A stretch of DNA of 64,000 nucleotides. Source: Streptomyces sp. V3I7 (lineage in GTDB: Bacteria > Actinomycetota > Actinomycetes > Streptomycetales > Streptomycetaceae). A model generated the notes under the pieces. That model saw only the letters and a list, made by a program, of their open reading frames with translations, had not been told where the DNA came from and searched no databases. Numbering within the stretch: position 1 is the stretch's first letter; each line of letters opens with the position of its first letter. Both the position numbers and the translations under genes were made by a program. The stretch spans positions 5,976,001 to 6,040,000 of the forward strand of contig NZ_JAUSZK010000001.1 in NCBI RefSeq assembly GCF_030817495.1. Reading direction: 5' to 3'. This document shows, one piece after another, positions 35,111-43,254 of this stretch.

Positions 35111-35974
35111 ATGCCCGAACTGCCCGAGGTGGAAGCGCTCAGGGAATTCCTGACCGAGCACCTGGTCGGCCGCGAGATCGTGCGCGTCCTGCCGGTCGCG
35201 ATCAGCGTCCTGAAGACGTACGACCCCCCGCCCACCGCCCTCGAAGGGCGCGAGGTCGCCGCCGTGCGCCGGTACGGCAAGTTCCTCGACATCGTCTCGG
35301 CCGGCGGGCCGCACCTGGTCACCCACCTCGCCCGCGCGGGCTGGCTCCAGTGGAAGGACCGGTTGCCCGACGGCCCGCCCCGCCCCGGCAAGGGCCCCCT
35401 CGCCCTGCGCGTCGCCCTGGACACCGGCGCCGGGTTCGACCTCACCGAGGCCGGGACGCAGAAACGCCTCGCGGTGTACGTCGTCCGCGATCCCGAGGAC
35501 GTCCCCGGCGTGGCCCGGCTCGGTCCCGACCCGCTCGCCGACGACTTCGACGAGGAGCGCTTCGCGGCGCTGCTCCAGGGCGAGCGCCGCCAGATCAAGG
35601 GCGCCCTGCGCGACCAGAGTCTGATCGCCGGCGTGGGCAACGCCTACAGCGACGAGATCCTGCACGCGGCGCGGATGTCGCCCTTCAAGCTCGCCTCGTC
35701 CCTGACCCCGGAGGAGACGCGCGGCCTGTACGCCGCGCTGCGCACCACCCTCACCGAGGCGGTCGAACGCTCCCACGGTGTCGCCGCCGGACGCCTCAAG
35801 GCCGAGAAGAAGAGCGGTCTGAGGGTGCACGGCCGCACCGGCGAGCCCTGCCCTGTGTGCGGCGACACCATCCGCGAGGTCTCCTTCAGCGACTCCTCGC
35901 TCCAGTACTGCCCGACCTGCCAGACGGGCGGCAAGCCGCTGGCGGACCGCCGGATGTCGCGGCTGCTGAAGTGA
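35111..35974 (+). CDS. Fpg/Nei family DNA glycosylase
   Basis: 287 aa from ATG 35111 (MPELPEVEALREFLTEHLVG). Pro2 and Glu3 are the catalytic N-terminal residues, exposed after methionine removal. The H2TH domain holds LRDQSLIAGVGNAYSDEIL, and the C-terminal zinc finger has CPVCGDTIREVSFSDSS, then CPTC. It excises oxidised bases and nicks the abasic site by beta/delta elimination. It differs from the main MutM by spacing and belongs to the second Fpg-like group common in actinobacteria. It follows the SpoIIE gene by 21 bp and is convergent with the anti-sigma gene, only 15 bp away. Confidence 0.93.
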   Translation: MPELPEVEALREFLTEHLVGREIVRVLPVAISVLKTYDPPPTALEGREVAAVRRYGKFLDIVSAGGPHLVTHLARAGWLQWKDRLPDGPPRPGKGPLALRVALDTGAGFDLTEAGTQKRLAVYVVRDPEDVPGVARLGPDPLADDFDEERFAALLQGERRQIKGALRDQSLIAGVGNAYSDEILHAARMSPFKLASSLTPEETRGLYAALRTTLTEAVERSHGVAAGRLKAEKKSGLRVHGRTGEPCPVCGDTIREVSFSDSSLQYCPTCQTGGKPLADRRMSRLLK

Positions 35975-35989
35975 GCCGCGGAGGCGAAG

Positions 35990-36643
35990 TCAGCGGGCCC
36001 CGATCGTCACCAGCGGCCGTCCGTCCCTGGTGCGGACCTCGTAGCGGGCGATCTGGTCGGGGTGCAGGGCGGAGCCGCCCTCCATGGTGCTCGTACGGGT
36101 GTCACGGCCGGGGACGGTCCAGCTGGTCAGGGCCTGTTCCGAGCCGTCGCGGGCGACGGCTATCAGGCGGCAGGTGTGCGGGCCCGTCGCGTCCGTCACC
36201 TTCAGCTCGACGTCGCTGCCCCAGTCCCGGTCCTCGACTCTGACCTGCGCCCGGACGCCGGAGTGCGCGTCGGTCGCCGCCAGGACGCGGGCGGGGGCGC
36301 TGCCCTGGCCGGCGTACAGGGTGAGGCCGGGGCCGGTCAGGGCGAGCACCACCGAGGCGGCCAGGCCGTACAGGAAGCGCCTGCGGTGGACGCGGTGGCG
36401 CCTGGCCACCTCGGTGAGCAGCCGGTCCAGCAGCCGGGGGCCGGGCAGGGCCAACGGGGCCACGAAGCGCGGGGTGGCCCTCCGGTACAGCATCAACTGC
36501 CGTGCCGCCGGGCCGAATTCGGTCACGCGTGCGGTGCAGCGCGGGCACTCCATGAGGTGGTCCTCGAAGCGGAACGTCTCCACCTCGTCCAGCACGCCGA
36601 GCGCGTAGGCGCCGACGTCACGATGCCGTTCCAGGGACCTCAT
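35990..36643 (-). CDS. Zinc-finger anti-sigma factor
   Basis: 217 aa from ATG 36643 (MRSLERHRDVGAYALGVLDE). The N-terminus is a ZAS-type anti-sigma domain: His in DVGAYALGVLDEVE and the H-x3-C-x2-C set in EDHLMECPRCTARV. One transmembrane helix follows (FLYGLAASVVLALTGPGLTL, about 105-124), then an extracytoplasmic domain of about 95 residues. Such proteins sequester an ECF sigma factor at the membrane until a signal arrives. The likely partner is the sigma factor at 37493, on the same strand two genes upstream. The separation by a gene of unknown function is unusual. Confidence 0.88.
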   Translation of the reverse strand: MRSLERHRDVGAYALGVLDEVETFRFEDHLMECPRCTARVTEFGPAARQLMLYRRATPRFVAPLALPGPRLLDRLLTEVARRHRVHRRRFLYGLAASVVLALTGPGLTLYAGQGSAPARVLAATDAHSGVRAQVRVEDRDWGSDVELKVTDATGPHTCRLIAVARDGSEQALTSWTVPGRDTRTSTMEGGSALHPDQIARYEVRTRDGRPLVTIGAR

Positions 36644-36840
36644 GCCGAATCCTCGTGCCGTAGGGTGCGGGGGGCGTCACTCCTTGCTCCCACCCGTACG
36701 CACCCGACAGCCGAATCACTCAAGCCACCGCCGGATCGCAACCCAAGAGGGTGATTCGGAGCCATCGCGGCCGCGGATTGGTGCCGGTTCGGAAAAGCCA
36801 GGCGGTTCGGCCCGGCGGTTCGGAAACGGTGGCCGGCGGC

Positions 36841-37356
36841 TCAGAAGAGGTGGATCGCGAGGTGCCCGAGGGGTAGCCCGAGCCGCCAGGCGGGCGTCCA
36901 CACCTTCGGTCCGTCGTCCTCGCCGATCGCCGGTCCGCCGCCCGGTACGGCGTCGAGGTCGGGGGCGAGCAGCTCGGTCTCCTCCAGCCAGCGCCAGGCG
37001 TCGGCCGCCAGGTCGAGGTCGGGCGAGGGGCCGCCGGAGCCGGCCGCCTCGACGGTGAGCAGGTCCAGGCGCTCGCGCACCCAGTCCTGCCACGGCTGGT
37101 CGTAGGCCGTCAGCGAGAGCCAGTTCTCCAGCTGGGTGACGACCCGGATGCCGGAGAGCTCGCCGCCGGAGTCGGACAGGAAGACGGTCAGCGCCAGGGC
37201 GTCCCGGCCGGCCCGGAACTCGAAGGACGTGGGCGGCATCAGGTCGCCGGTGCGCAGCAGTTCGTCGGCGATGTACTCGGCGTACAGCCAGGCCATGGGG
37301 ACGGTCAGCTTGTCGCCGCCGGTGCCGTCCGTGCTCTCGTGACCTCTGTGCAGCAT
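36841..37356 (-). CDS. Conserved hypothetical protein between sigma and anti-sigma genes
   Basis: 171 aa from ATG 37356 (MLHRGHESTDGTGGDKLTVP) with GGAAGG upstream. There is no signal peptide or membrane helix. It is acidic, with conserved-looking blocks TVPMAWLYAEYIADELLRTG, PTSFEFRAGRDALALTVFL and DAWRWLEETELLAPDL. I do not recognise a domain. It resembles actinobacterial proteins seen beside regulatory genes. Its place between the ECF sigma factor and the zinc-finger anti-sigma factor, all on the minus strand, suggests participation in the same circuit, which is inference only. Confidence 0.75.
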   Translation of the reverse strand: MLHRGHESTDGTGGDKLTVPMAWLYAEYIADELLRTGDLMPPTSFEFRAGRDALALTVFLSDSGGELSGIRVVTQLENWLSLTAYDQPWQDWVRERLDLLTVEAAGSGGPSPDLDLAADAWRWLEETELLAPDLDAVPGGGPAIGEDDGPKVWTPAWRLGLPLGHLAIHLF

Positions 37357-37492
37357 CCCTTCCTGCCTTCCTCCGGTACGTGCGCGTCGCCCGAACCCTG
37401 GCCCCCGGTCCGGAACACGGATGAAGACAGCTGATTGCCCAAGCGTGGTCCACAGCAAGGCGCTTTGCGAAGCCTTTGCGTGGGCTTCGGTT

Positions 37493-38041
37493 TCAGCGCA
37501 GGTCGGCCGCGTACCCGGGAAGTACCCGGCGCAGGGCACGCAACGCGTAGAACGCACGGGACTTCACCGTTCCGGGTGGAATGCCCAGGGTCTCGGCGGC
37601 CTCCGCCACACTGGCCCCCTGGAAGTACACCAGCACCAGGACTTCCCGGTGTTCGGGCGAGAGCGTCTTCACGGCCTCGCGCACATCGAGCGTCGCGGCG
37701 GCCCGCTCGGCATGGTCGGCGCACACGCGCACGTTCTCCAGGACCGCGTCGCCCACCTCCGGCGGACGCGCCTGCCGGGCCCGCCGCGCGTCGATCGCGA
37801 GCCGCCGGCCGACCGTCAGCAGCCAGGGGCGTACGGAGTCGAAGCGGTCGGCGCGCAGCGCCTCGGGATGCTGCCAGGCACGTACGAAGGTCTCCTGCAC
37901 GAGGTCCTCGGCGCGCTGCCGGTCCCCGTCGCACAGCCGCAGCAGCAGGGCGAACAGGGGGCGTCCGTGCTCGCGTTGCAGCGCGGCGAGCTCGTGCTCG
38001 GCGGTCGTCGTCCCGCGGGTGAGGGTGTCTCCGGCCGTCAT
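37493..38041 (-). CDS. ECF-family RNA polymerase sigma factor
   Basis: 182 aa from ATG 38041 (MTAGDTLTRGTTTAEHELAA). Region 2 is clear (FALLLRLCDGDRQRAEDLVQ, ETFVRAWQHPEALR), as is region 4 (LSPEHREVLVLVYFQGASVA, EAAETLGIPPGTVKSRAFYA). It directs RNA polymerase to a small regulon in response to an envelope or other signal. No purine-rich ribosome site precedes the ATG, so it may be leaderless or start at an upstream GTG in the same open frame. The zinc-finger protein at 35990 is the probable anti-sigma partner. It is divergent from the CapA gene. Confidence 0.93.
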   Translation of the reverse strand: MTAGDTLTRGTTTAEHELAALQREHGRPLFALLLRLCDGDRQRAEDLVQETFVRAWQHPEALRADRFDSVRPWLLTVGRRLAIDARRARQARPPEVGDAVLENVRVCADHAERAAATLDVREAVKTLSPEHREVLVLVYFQGASVAEAAETLGIPPGTVKSRAFYALRALRRVLPGYAADLR

Positions 38042-38266
38042 GGGCGTATGGCACCGCAGGGGGCGCCGGCCCGACAGGGGGCGCACACGGATCTGCGGCG
38101 GGCGGTCGATCGCGTCGGCGAACGGTGCGACGAACGGTCCGTCAAGACCGGTCCCCGACACCGGACGGGCTAATGAGGGCGGCGGGACTGTTTGCGGCGG
38201 CGGCCAGATTCGTACCCATTTGTGTGTAAATACAACCTGGAGAGACGACACCCTTGGGGTGAGCTG

Positions 38267-39418
38267 ATGATCGCACGCAGACGCCAGGTGGCCCTGGCCC
38301 TCACCGCCCTCCTGACGGCGGCCGCGGCCTGTCAGGCCCAGGCGCGGCACGAGTCCGCCAGTCCCGCCCGCCCGGCACCGCCCGCCGCCCGCGACTTCAC
38401 CCTCGTCGCGTCCGGCGACATCCTCCCCGACACCTCCGTCATGGAGCGGGCGAACTTCGACGCGAACGGCAACGGCTTCGACTTCCTCCCCATGCTGTCC
38501 GGCATCCAGTCCGTCGTCTCCCGGGCGGATCTGGCGCTGTGTCACATGGACACGGTGTACGGCGAGAACGGCGACTACTCGGGCGGCCCCGTCTTCAAGT
38601 CGCCGCCGGAGATCGCCCTCGGCCTCACCGCGACCGGCTACGACAGCTGCTCCACCGCCTCCGCCCACGCGCTCGACGACGGCGCCGCCGGCATCCGCCG
38701 CACCCTGGACGCCATGGACGGCACGGGCCTGCGGCACGCGGGCACGGCCCGGACCGAGGACGAGGCCCACACGGTCACCCTGCTACCGGCGGGCCCCGCG
38801 AAGGTCGCGCACCTGTCGTACGCGGACAGCACGAACGGCATCGTTCCGCCACCGGGGCAGCCGTGGGCCGTCGGTCTCATCGACGAGGGGCGTATCCTCG
38901 CCGACGCCCGCGCCGCCCGGAAGGCGGGCGCCGACGTGGTCGTGGTGTCCCTGAACTGGGGCACCGAATGGCAGGACGCCCCCGACGAGCGCCAGGTCGC
39001 CCTCGCCCAGCGCCTCACCGCCTCGCGCACCGGCGGACGTCCGGACGTCGACCTCATCCTCGGCACCCACGCCCACGTCCCGCAGGCGTACGAGAAGGTC
39101 AACGGCACCTGGGTCGTCTACGGCCTCGGCGACCAGATCGCCGGCGAGATGACCAACCATGAGGGCGCCCGGGACCAGCGCGCCAACCAGTCCACCCTCG
39201 CCCGCTTCACCTTCACCGCGCCCGCCCACCGCGGCGAGCGCTGGCGGGTGCGCCGCGCCGAGTTCGTCCCGCAGATGTACGACCTCGACGCCGGACGCAC
39301 CCTCGACCTCAACCAGGCGATCGCCGCCGGGGCCGAACTGACCAGCGTGCGCGACCGCATTCGGGACGTGACGCTCAGCCGGGGCGCCGCCAAGGACGGG
39401 CTGGTCATGGGGCAGTGA
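38267..39418 (+). CDS. CapA family lipoprotein (metallophosphatase-like fold)
   Basis: 383 aa from ATG 38267, with GGGGTGAG upstream. The N-terminal signal ends in a lipobox (LLTAAAACQAQ), so it is an exported lipoprotein. The CapA/PgsA domain begins FTLVASGDILPDTSVMERAN, with LALCHMDTVYGENGDYSGGP in place of the usual NLE, TATGYDSCSTASAHALDDG, then VVVVSLNWGTEW and LILGTHAHVPQAYEKVNGTW. CapA proteins support poly-gamma-glutamate capsule synthesis in Bacillus, but the streptomycete versions have no CapBC partners here and may act on other surface polymers. It is divergent from the ECF sigma gene. Confidence 0.92.
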   Translation: MIARRRQVALALTALLTAAAACQAQARHESASPARPAPPAARDFTLVASGDILPDTSVMERANFDANGNGFDFLPMLSGIQSVVSRADLALCHMDTVYGENGDYSGGPVFKSPPEIALGLTATGYDSCSTASAHALDDGAAGIRRTLDAMDGTGLRHAGTARTEDEAHTVTLLPAGPAKVAHLSYADSTNGIVPPPGQPWAVGLIDEGRILADARAARKAGADVVVVSLNWGTEWQDAPDERQVALAQRLTASRTGGRPDVDLILGTHAHVPQAYEKVNGTWVVYGLGDQIAGEMTNHEGARDQRANQSTLARFTFTAPAHRGERWRVRRAEFVPQMYDLDAGRTLDLNQAIAAGAELTSVRDRIRDVTLSRGAAKDGLVMGQ

Positions 39419-39442
39419 CCAAGCCGGGGCGGCGGGTGCACG

Positions 39443-39916
39443 TCAGTCGGGGTCGCCCTGCTCGAAGGTGCGCACCATCGCGCCGAGAACCCGCACGCAC
39501 GCCGCCACCTCGGCCGCCGTCAGGTCGCCGCCCACCTGGCGCATCAGCTGGTGCTCGCGGCCGAGGACCCGCGTGATCGTCGTGCGGCCCCCCTCCGTCA
39601 GCCGGATCAGGGAGGACCGCTGGTGCGCGGGGTTCGGCACGCTCTCCACCCAGCCGTGCCCCGCGGCCTCGTTGACCATGCGCTGCACGAACTGGCGGCT
39701 GATCGCCTGGTCGCGGGCCATCTGCGGGACGGTCAGCGGACCGTGGACGCGCAGCAGGTTCAGCACCGCGCGGACGCCGGCGGACACGCCCTCGACGGGT
39801 TCCGCCTGGTCCACCTTGCGCGCCGCGCGCCGGTAGAGGGGGCCGACCAGATCGAACACCTCGGTGAGACGGTGGCCGAGTTCGTCGGGGGAGAGGGGTT
39901 CGTCGATGTCGCTCAC
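39443..39916 (-). CDS. MarR family transcriptional regulator
   Basis: 157 aa from GTG 39916 (VSDIDEPLSPDELGHRLTEV). The winged helix has PLTVPQMARDQAISRQFVQR and the wing WVESVPNPAHQRSSLIRLTE, followed by GGRTTITRVLGREHQ. It is probably a dimeric repressor that releases DNA on binding a phenolic or other small ligand. It is divergent from an alpha/beta hydrolase gene, with a 57-bp gap holding two copies of a candidate operator, so autoregulation and control of the hydrolase are likely. Confidence 0.92.
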   Translation of the reverse strand: MSDIDEPLSPDELGHRLTEVFDLVGPLYRRAARKVDQAEPVEGVSAGVRAVLNLLRVHGPLTVPQMARDQAISRQFVQRMVNEAAGHGWVESVPNPAHQRSSLIRLTEGGRTTITRVLGREHQLMRQVGGDLTAAEVAACVRVLGAMVRTFEQGDPD

Positions 39917-39925
39917 GGAGCCATC

Positions 39926-39975
39926 ATGACACCTTGGTTGCCAAACGGCGGTCGAGATGACACCTTGGTTGTCAT
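39926..39975. promoter_or_regulatory. Two MarR-type operator sites in the MarR/hydrolase divergon
   Basis: ATGACACCTTGGTTG occurs at 39926-39940 and 39957-39971, 31 bp apart, so both sites face the same side of the helix. The second is part of the perfect palindrome ATGACA-CCTTGGT-TGTCAT (39957-39975), which overlaps the hydrolase ATG. Occupancy would block both promoters and the hydrolase start. Confidence 0.75.
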
Positions 39976-40792
39976 GACAGTTGCTTCGGAACTGCGCTTC
40001 GTCACATCCACCGACGGCGACCTCGCCTACCTCGACACCGGCGGCACCGGCGAGCCCCTGGTCCTGCTGCACTCCGGATACGCCGACCACCGCGTGTTCG
40101 AGGACCAGATACGGGCCTTCGCCCCCGCGTACCGGGTCATCGCACCCGACACCCGCGGCCACGGCTGGTCGGCGAACGCGAGCCGCCCGTTCCGCTGGGC
40201 CGACGACCTCGCCGGACTGCTGCGCCACCTCGATATCGGCCCGGCGGTCCTGGTCGGGGTCTGCATGGGCTCCGCCGTCGCCACCGACACCGCGCTGGAG
40301 TACCCGCACCTGGTCCGTGCCCTCGTCGTCAACGGCGCCGGCACCAGCGAGTTCGAGTACACCGACCCCTGGACCCTGCAGCGGTTGGCCAAGGGGGTAG
40401 GCCTGCTCTCGGCGGGCGACATCGCCGGGTACCTCGAAGGGTTCAAGCACAACGTCGCGGGTCCGCACCGCGCGGGGGACGAGGCGGACCCGGACGTCGT
40501 ACGGCGGCTGCGGGAGATGGTCGCGCACACCCTCGCGAAGCACACCCTCGGCGAGCCTGAGCGGAAGGAGCCGCTGACCGGTACCTGGGAGCGGCTGGCG
40601 AAGATCGACGTGCCCGTCCTGGCCATCCACGGCGCCCTCGACGCCACCGACGCCATCGCGATGGCCCAGCGGGTCGCCGACTCGGCGCCCCACGGCCGGT
40701 CGGTGACGATCGAGGGCACCGGCCACTACCCCAACATGGAGAAGCCCGACGCCTTCAACGAGGCACTGGCGGACTTCCTCCGCACGCTCTGA
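39974..40792 (+). CDS. Alpha/beta hydrolase with cysteine at the nucleophile position
   Basis: 272 aa from ATG 39974. The fold is that of the alpha/beta hydrolases: VLLHSGYADHRVFEDQIRAF (oxyanion region), RVIAPDTRGHGWS, then the nucleophile elbow LVGVCMGSAVATD with Cys97 where Ser is usual and Ser100 where Gly is usual. The acid (LAIHGALDATDA) and histidine (EGTGHYPNMEKP) are preserved. Dienelactone hydrolases also use Cys, but the rest resembles the esterase/haloperoxidase group. No ribosome site is visible because the operator abuts the ATG; the mRNA may be leaderless. Regulation by the divergent MarR protein is likely. Confidence 0.88.
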   Translation: MTVASELRFVTSTDGDLAYLDTGGTGEPLVLLHSGYADHRVFEDQIRAFAPAYRVIAPDTRGHGWSANASRPFRWADDLAGLLRHLDIGPAVLVGVCMGSAVATDTALEYPHLVRALVVNGAGTSEFEYTDPWTLQRLAKGVGLLSAGDIAGYLEGFKHNVAGPHRAGDEADPDVVRRLREMVAHTLAKHTLGEPERKEPLTGTWERLAKIDVPVLAIHGALDATDAIAMAQRVADSAPHGRSVTIEGTGHYPNMEKPDAFNEALADFLRTL

Positions 40793-40807
40793 GGCGCCAG
40801 GAGTGTC

Positions 40808-41031
40808 TAGGGTCTGTCGTTTGGATCATCCCGGCGTCGCGGGGCCTGGCACGCACATCTGCCGCGTTGTCGTCGGTTGCCAACTCCCCCACGCTCGGCT
40901 CCGCTCGCGCGGGGGGACCCCCATCGCGTCGACGCCCTCCTCCGCCTTGCAGCTGCACGCACCAGACCCCGCTCGGGTCGGTCGAGAAGTACCGCACCTC
41001 ACAGCCGGCCTGATCCAAACGACAGACCCTA
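40808..41031. mobile_element. 224-bp MITE, copy 2
   Basis: Same length as copy 1 at 4883-5106 and identical except for three substitutions. Its 21-bp terminal inverted repeats are perfect (left begins TAGGGTCTGTCGTTTGGATC). CTAG is found at both junctions (40807-40810 and 41029-41032), as expected for a palindromic target. The right end supplies CTA, which read on the minus strand is the TAG stop of the amino acid permease. It has no coding capacity for a transposase. Confidence 0.9.
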
Positions 41032-42462
41032 GCGGCCCGTCCGCTCGGGCGGGCGGGCCGCCAGCGCCGACCGCTTGTACGAGTACCCGAAGTAGATCAC
41101 GCACCCGATCGCGAACCAGATGGCGAAGCGCACCCACGTCTGCCACTGCAGGAACGTGATCAGCCACAGCGAGAAGAGGACGCCCAGCGCCGGCACGAAC
41201 GGCATCCACGGGGTACGGAACGTGCGCGGAAGGTCGGGCTGCTTGTAACGCAGCACGATCACCGCAGCGCACACCACGACGAACGCCAACAGGATGCCGA
41301 TGTTGGTCAGTTCGGCCGCCTGCGCGATCGGGACGAACCCGGCGATGGCGGCCGACGCGACGCCGACGATCCAGGTCACGCGGGTCGGCACATGACGCGT
41401 CGGGTGCGTCTTCGCGAACCACTTGGGCAGCAGCCCGTCACGGGACATGGCGAACCACACCCGGGTCACGCCCAGCATGAACGTGAACATCACGGTGAGG
41501 ATGCCGATGATCGCGCCCACCGCGATCACGTCCGCGAGTCCGCTCAGGCCCACCGACTTGAACGCCGACGAGAAACCGCTCTCCGGGTCGATGTCCTTGT
41601 AGTTCTGCATGCCCGTCAGCACCAGGCAGGCCGCCACGTACAGCACCATCGCGATGATCAGCGAGTAGATGATCGCCTTGGGCATGTGCCGCTGCGCGTC
41701 CTTCGACTCCTCGGCCGCGGTCGACATGGCGTCGTACCCGAAGACCGCGAAGAACACCGTCGCGGCGCCGGTGAAAGCGCCGCTCAGTCCGAACGGGAAG
41801 AACGGGTGGTAGTTCGCGCTGGTGATGTGGAACACGCCGACGCCGATCACCAGCAGCACGACCAGCACCTTGAGCGCGACGACGAACGTCTCGAAGCGGG
41901 CGGCGGTGCGGATGCCGAGGTTGAGCAGCCAGGCGATCAGCAGGCACAGGATCACGGCGAAGAGGTCGACCCGGCGCCCCGGCGCGGTGCCGGGCGCCCC
42001 CAGCATCCAGACGGGCAGATCGGCGCCCAGCTCCTGCACCAGGAAGCTGAAGTAGCCGGAGATGCCGATGGCGACCACCGCCACGATCGCCGTGTACTCC
42101 AGCAGCAGGTCCCAGCCGATGAACCAGCCCGCGAACTCACCCAGCACCGCGTACCCGTAGGTGTAGGCCGAGCCCGCCTTCGGGATCATGCCCGCGAACT
42201 CGGCGTACGACAGCGCGGCCGCCGCGCTCGCGACACCGGCGATGAGGAACGACAGCAGAACCGCCGGCCCCGCGGTGCCGTTGGCCACCGTACCGGCGAG
42301 GGTGAAGATGCCCGCGCCGATGATGCCGCCCACACCGATCGCCGTGAGCTGCCAGAGCCCGAGCGACTTTTCGAGCCGAGGGCCCTCCGACACCTCCGTG
42401 TCCTCGATGTGCTCAATGGGTTTGCGACGGAGGATGCCCTCACCCGCGCGGAGCCTGGCCAT
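41029..42462 (-). CDS. APC family amino acid permease
   Basis: 477 aa from ATG 42462 (MARLRAGEGILRRKPIEHIE), with GAGGTGAGG upstream; the opening to 42507 is discarded for that reason. Twelve helices are expected. The cationic-amino-acid-transporter signature is GVGGIIGAGIFTLAGTVA near residue 42, with FFAVFGYDAMSTAAEESKDA in the middle and GILLAFVVVCAAVIVLRYKQ late. It resembles YfnA/CAT-type permeases that import amino acids with protons. The last sense codons read ERTGR and the stop TAG lies in the junction with the MITE, so the native C-terminus may have been altered or the stop preserved by CTAG duplication. Confidence 0.93.
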   Translation of the reverse strand: MARLRAGEGILRRKPIEHIEDTEVSEGPRLEKSLGLWQLTAIGVGGIIGAGIFTLAGTVANGTAGPAVLLSFLIAGVASAAAALSYAEFAGMIPKAGSAYTYGYAVLGEFAGWFIGWDLLLEYTAIVAVVAIGISGYFSFLVQELGADLPVWMLGAPGTAPGRRVDLFAVILCLLIAWLLNLGIRTAARFETFVVALKVLVVLLVIGVGVFHITSANYHPFFPFGLSGAFTGAATVFFAVFGYDAMSTAAEESKDAQRHMPKAIIYSLIIAMVLYVAACLVLTGMQNYKDIDPESGFSSAFKSVGLSGLADVIAVGAIIGILTVMFTFMLGVTRVWFAMSRDGLLPKWFAKTHPTRHVPTRVTWIVGVASAAIAGFVPIAQAAELTNIGILLAFVVVCAAVIVLRYKQPDLPRTFRTPWMPFVPALGVLFSLWLITFLQWQTWVRFAIWFAIGCVIYFGYSYKRSALAARPPERTGR

Positions 42463-42586
42463 GTCCCTCACCTCTTCGCCTACGGCAATCGGTTGACGGC
42501 GGATCATGATGGCTCAGTGACGACCTCGACGGAAGACGCCACGCACGGTCCCGTCCTATGCCCTGCGCGGCGCCGCGCGGCACTCG

Positions 42587-43066
42587 CTACGGCACCACCG
42601 TCACCGGCCAGCGCCCCGCCTTCACCAGCCGCACCGCCACCGAGCCCACGATGCGGTGGCCGGCCTTCTCGGAGGCGCCCACGACGACCGCGTCCGCCGT
42701 GAGTTCGTCCGCGGCCTGGACCAGGCCGTTGTAGGGGTCGCCGCGGTAGGTGTGGAACTCCCAGCGCACGTCGAATATCCCCCTGACCCGCTCGGCCGCC
42801 TCCCGGATCTGCGCGATCAGGTCCTCGGCGATCTCGTCAGTGGTGTCCGTCACCGGCGCCCCGAGCATCGCCCCGGCCGCCACCACCGGCTGCACGTACA
42901 CGACGGCCAGCAGGGCCCCCTGGCGCCGCGCCAGGCCGCCCGCGTAGGCCGCGGCGCGCAGCGAGGACTCGGAGCCGTCCAGGCCGACCATGATGACCCG
43001 GGGACCGTCCGTGCCCCGCTCGAAGCGGTGCGCGTGGTGCTCGTGCTGCTGGTGCTGTTCCGTCAC
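42587..43066 (-). CDS. Universal stress protein (UspA family)
   Basis: 159 aa from GTG 43066 (VTEQHQQHEHHAHRFERGTD), matching the usual His-rich N-terminus of this streptomycete subgroup. The single Usp domain begins RVIMVGLDGSESSLRAAAYA. The ATP-binding signature G-2x-G-9x-G(S/T) is seen as VVVGASEKAGHRIVGSVAVR. It probably binds ATP and modulates stress or dormancy physiology. It follows the permease on the same strand (124-bp gap) and is divergent from the polysaccharide deacetylase. Confidence 0.9.
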   Translation of the reverse strand: MTEQHQQHEHHAHRFERGTDGPRVIMVGLDGSESSLRAAAYAGGLARRQGALLAVVYVQPVVAAGAMLGAPVTDTTDEIAEDLIAQIREAAERVRGIFDVRWEFHTYRGDPYNGLVQAADELTADAVVVGASEKAGHRIVGSVAVRLVKAGRWPVTVVP

Positions 43067-43254
43067 GGCCGTGAGGCTATCGGACGGCACGCCGGCGAAC
43101 CCGTCCGGGACGTCGCGCTGCGGCCGTCCGGCCGCGTCGCCGCCGAGCCGGGTCACCCTCCGGGCGGTCGACGGCTGGGCCGAGTGGGTGATCTTCTGCC
43201 GCCGCACCGGTGTCCTAGTGGTGCGCCGGTACCCGTCGGGGCGACTGATGGGTC

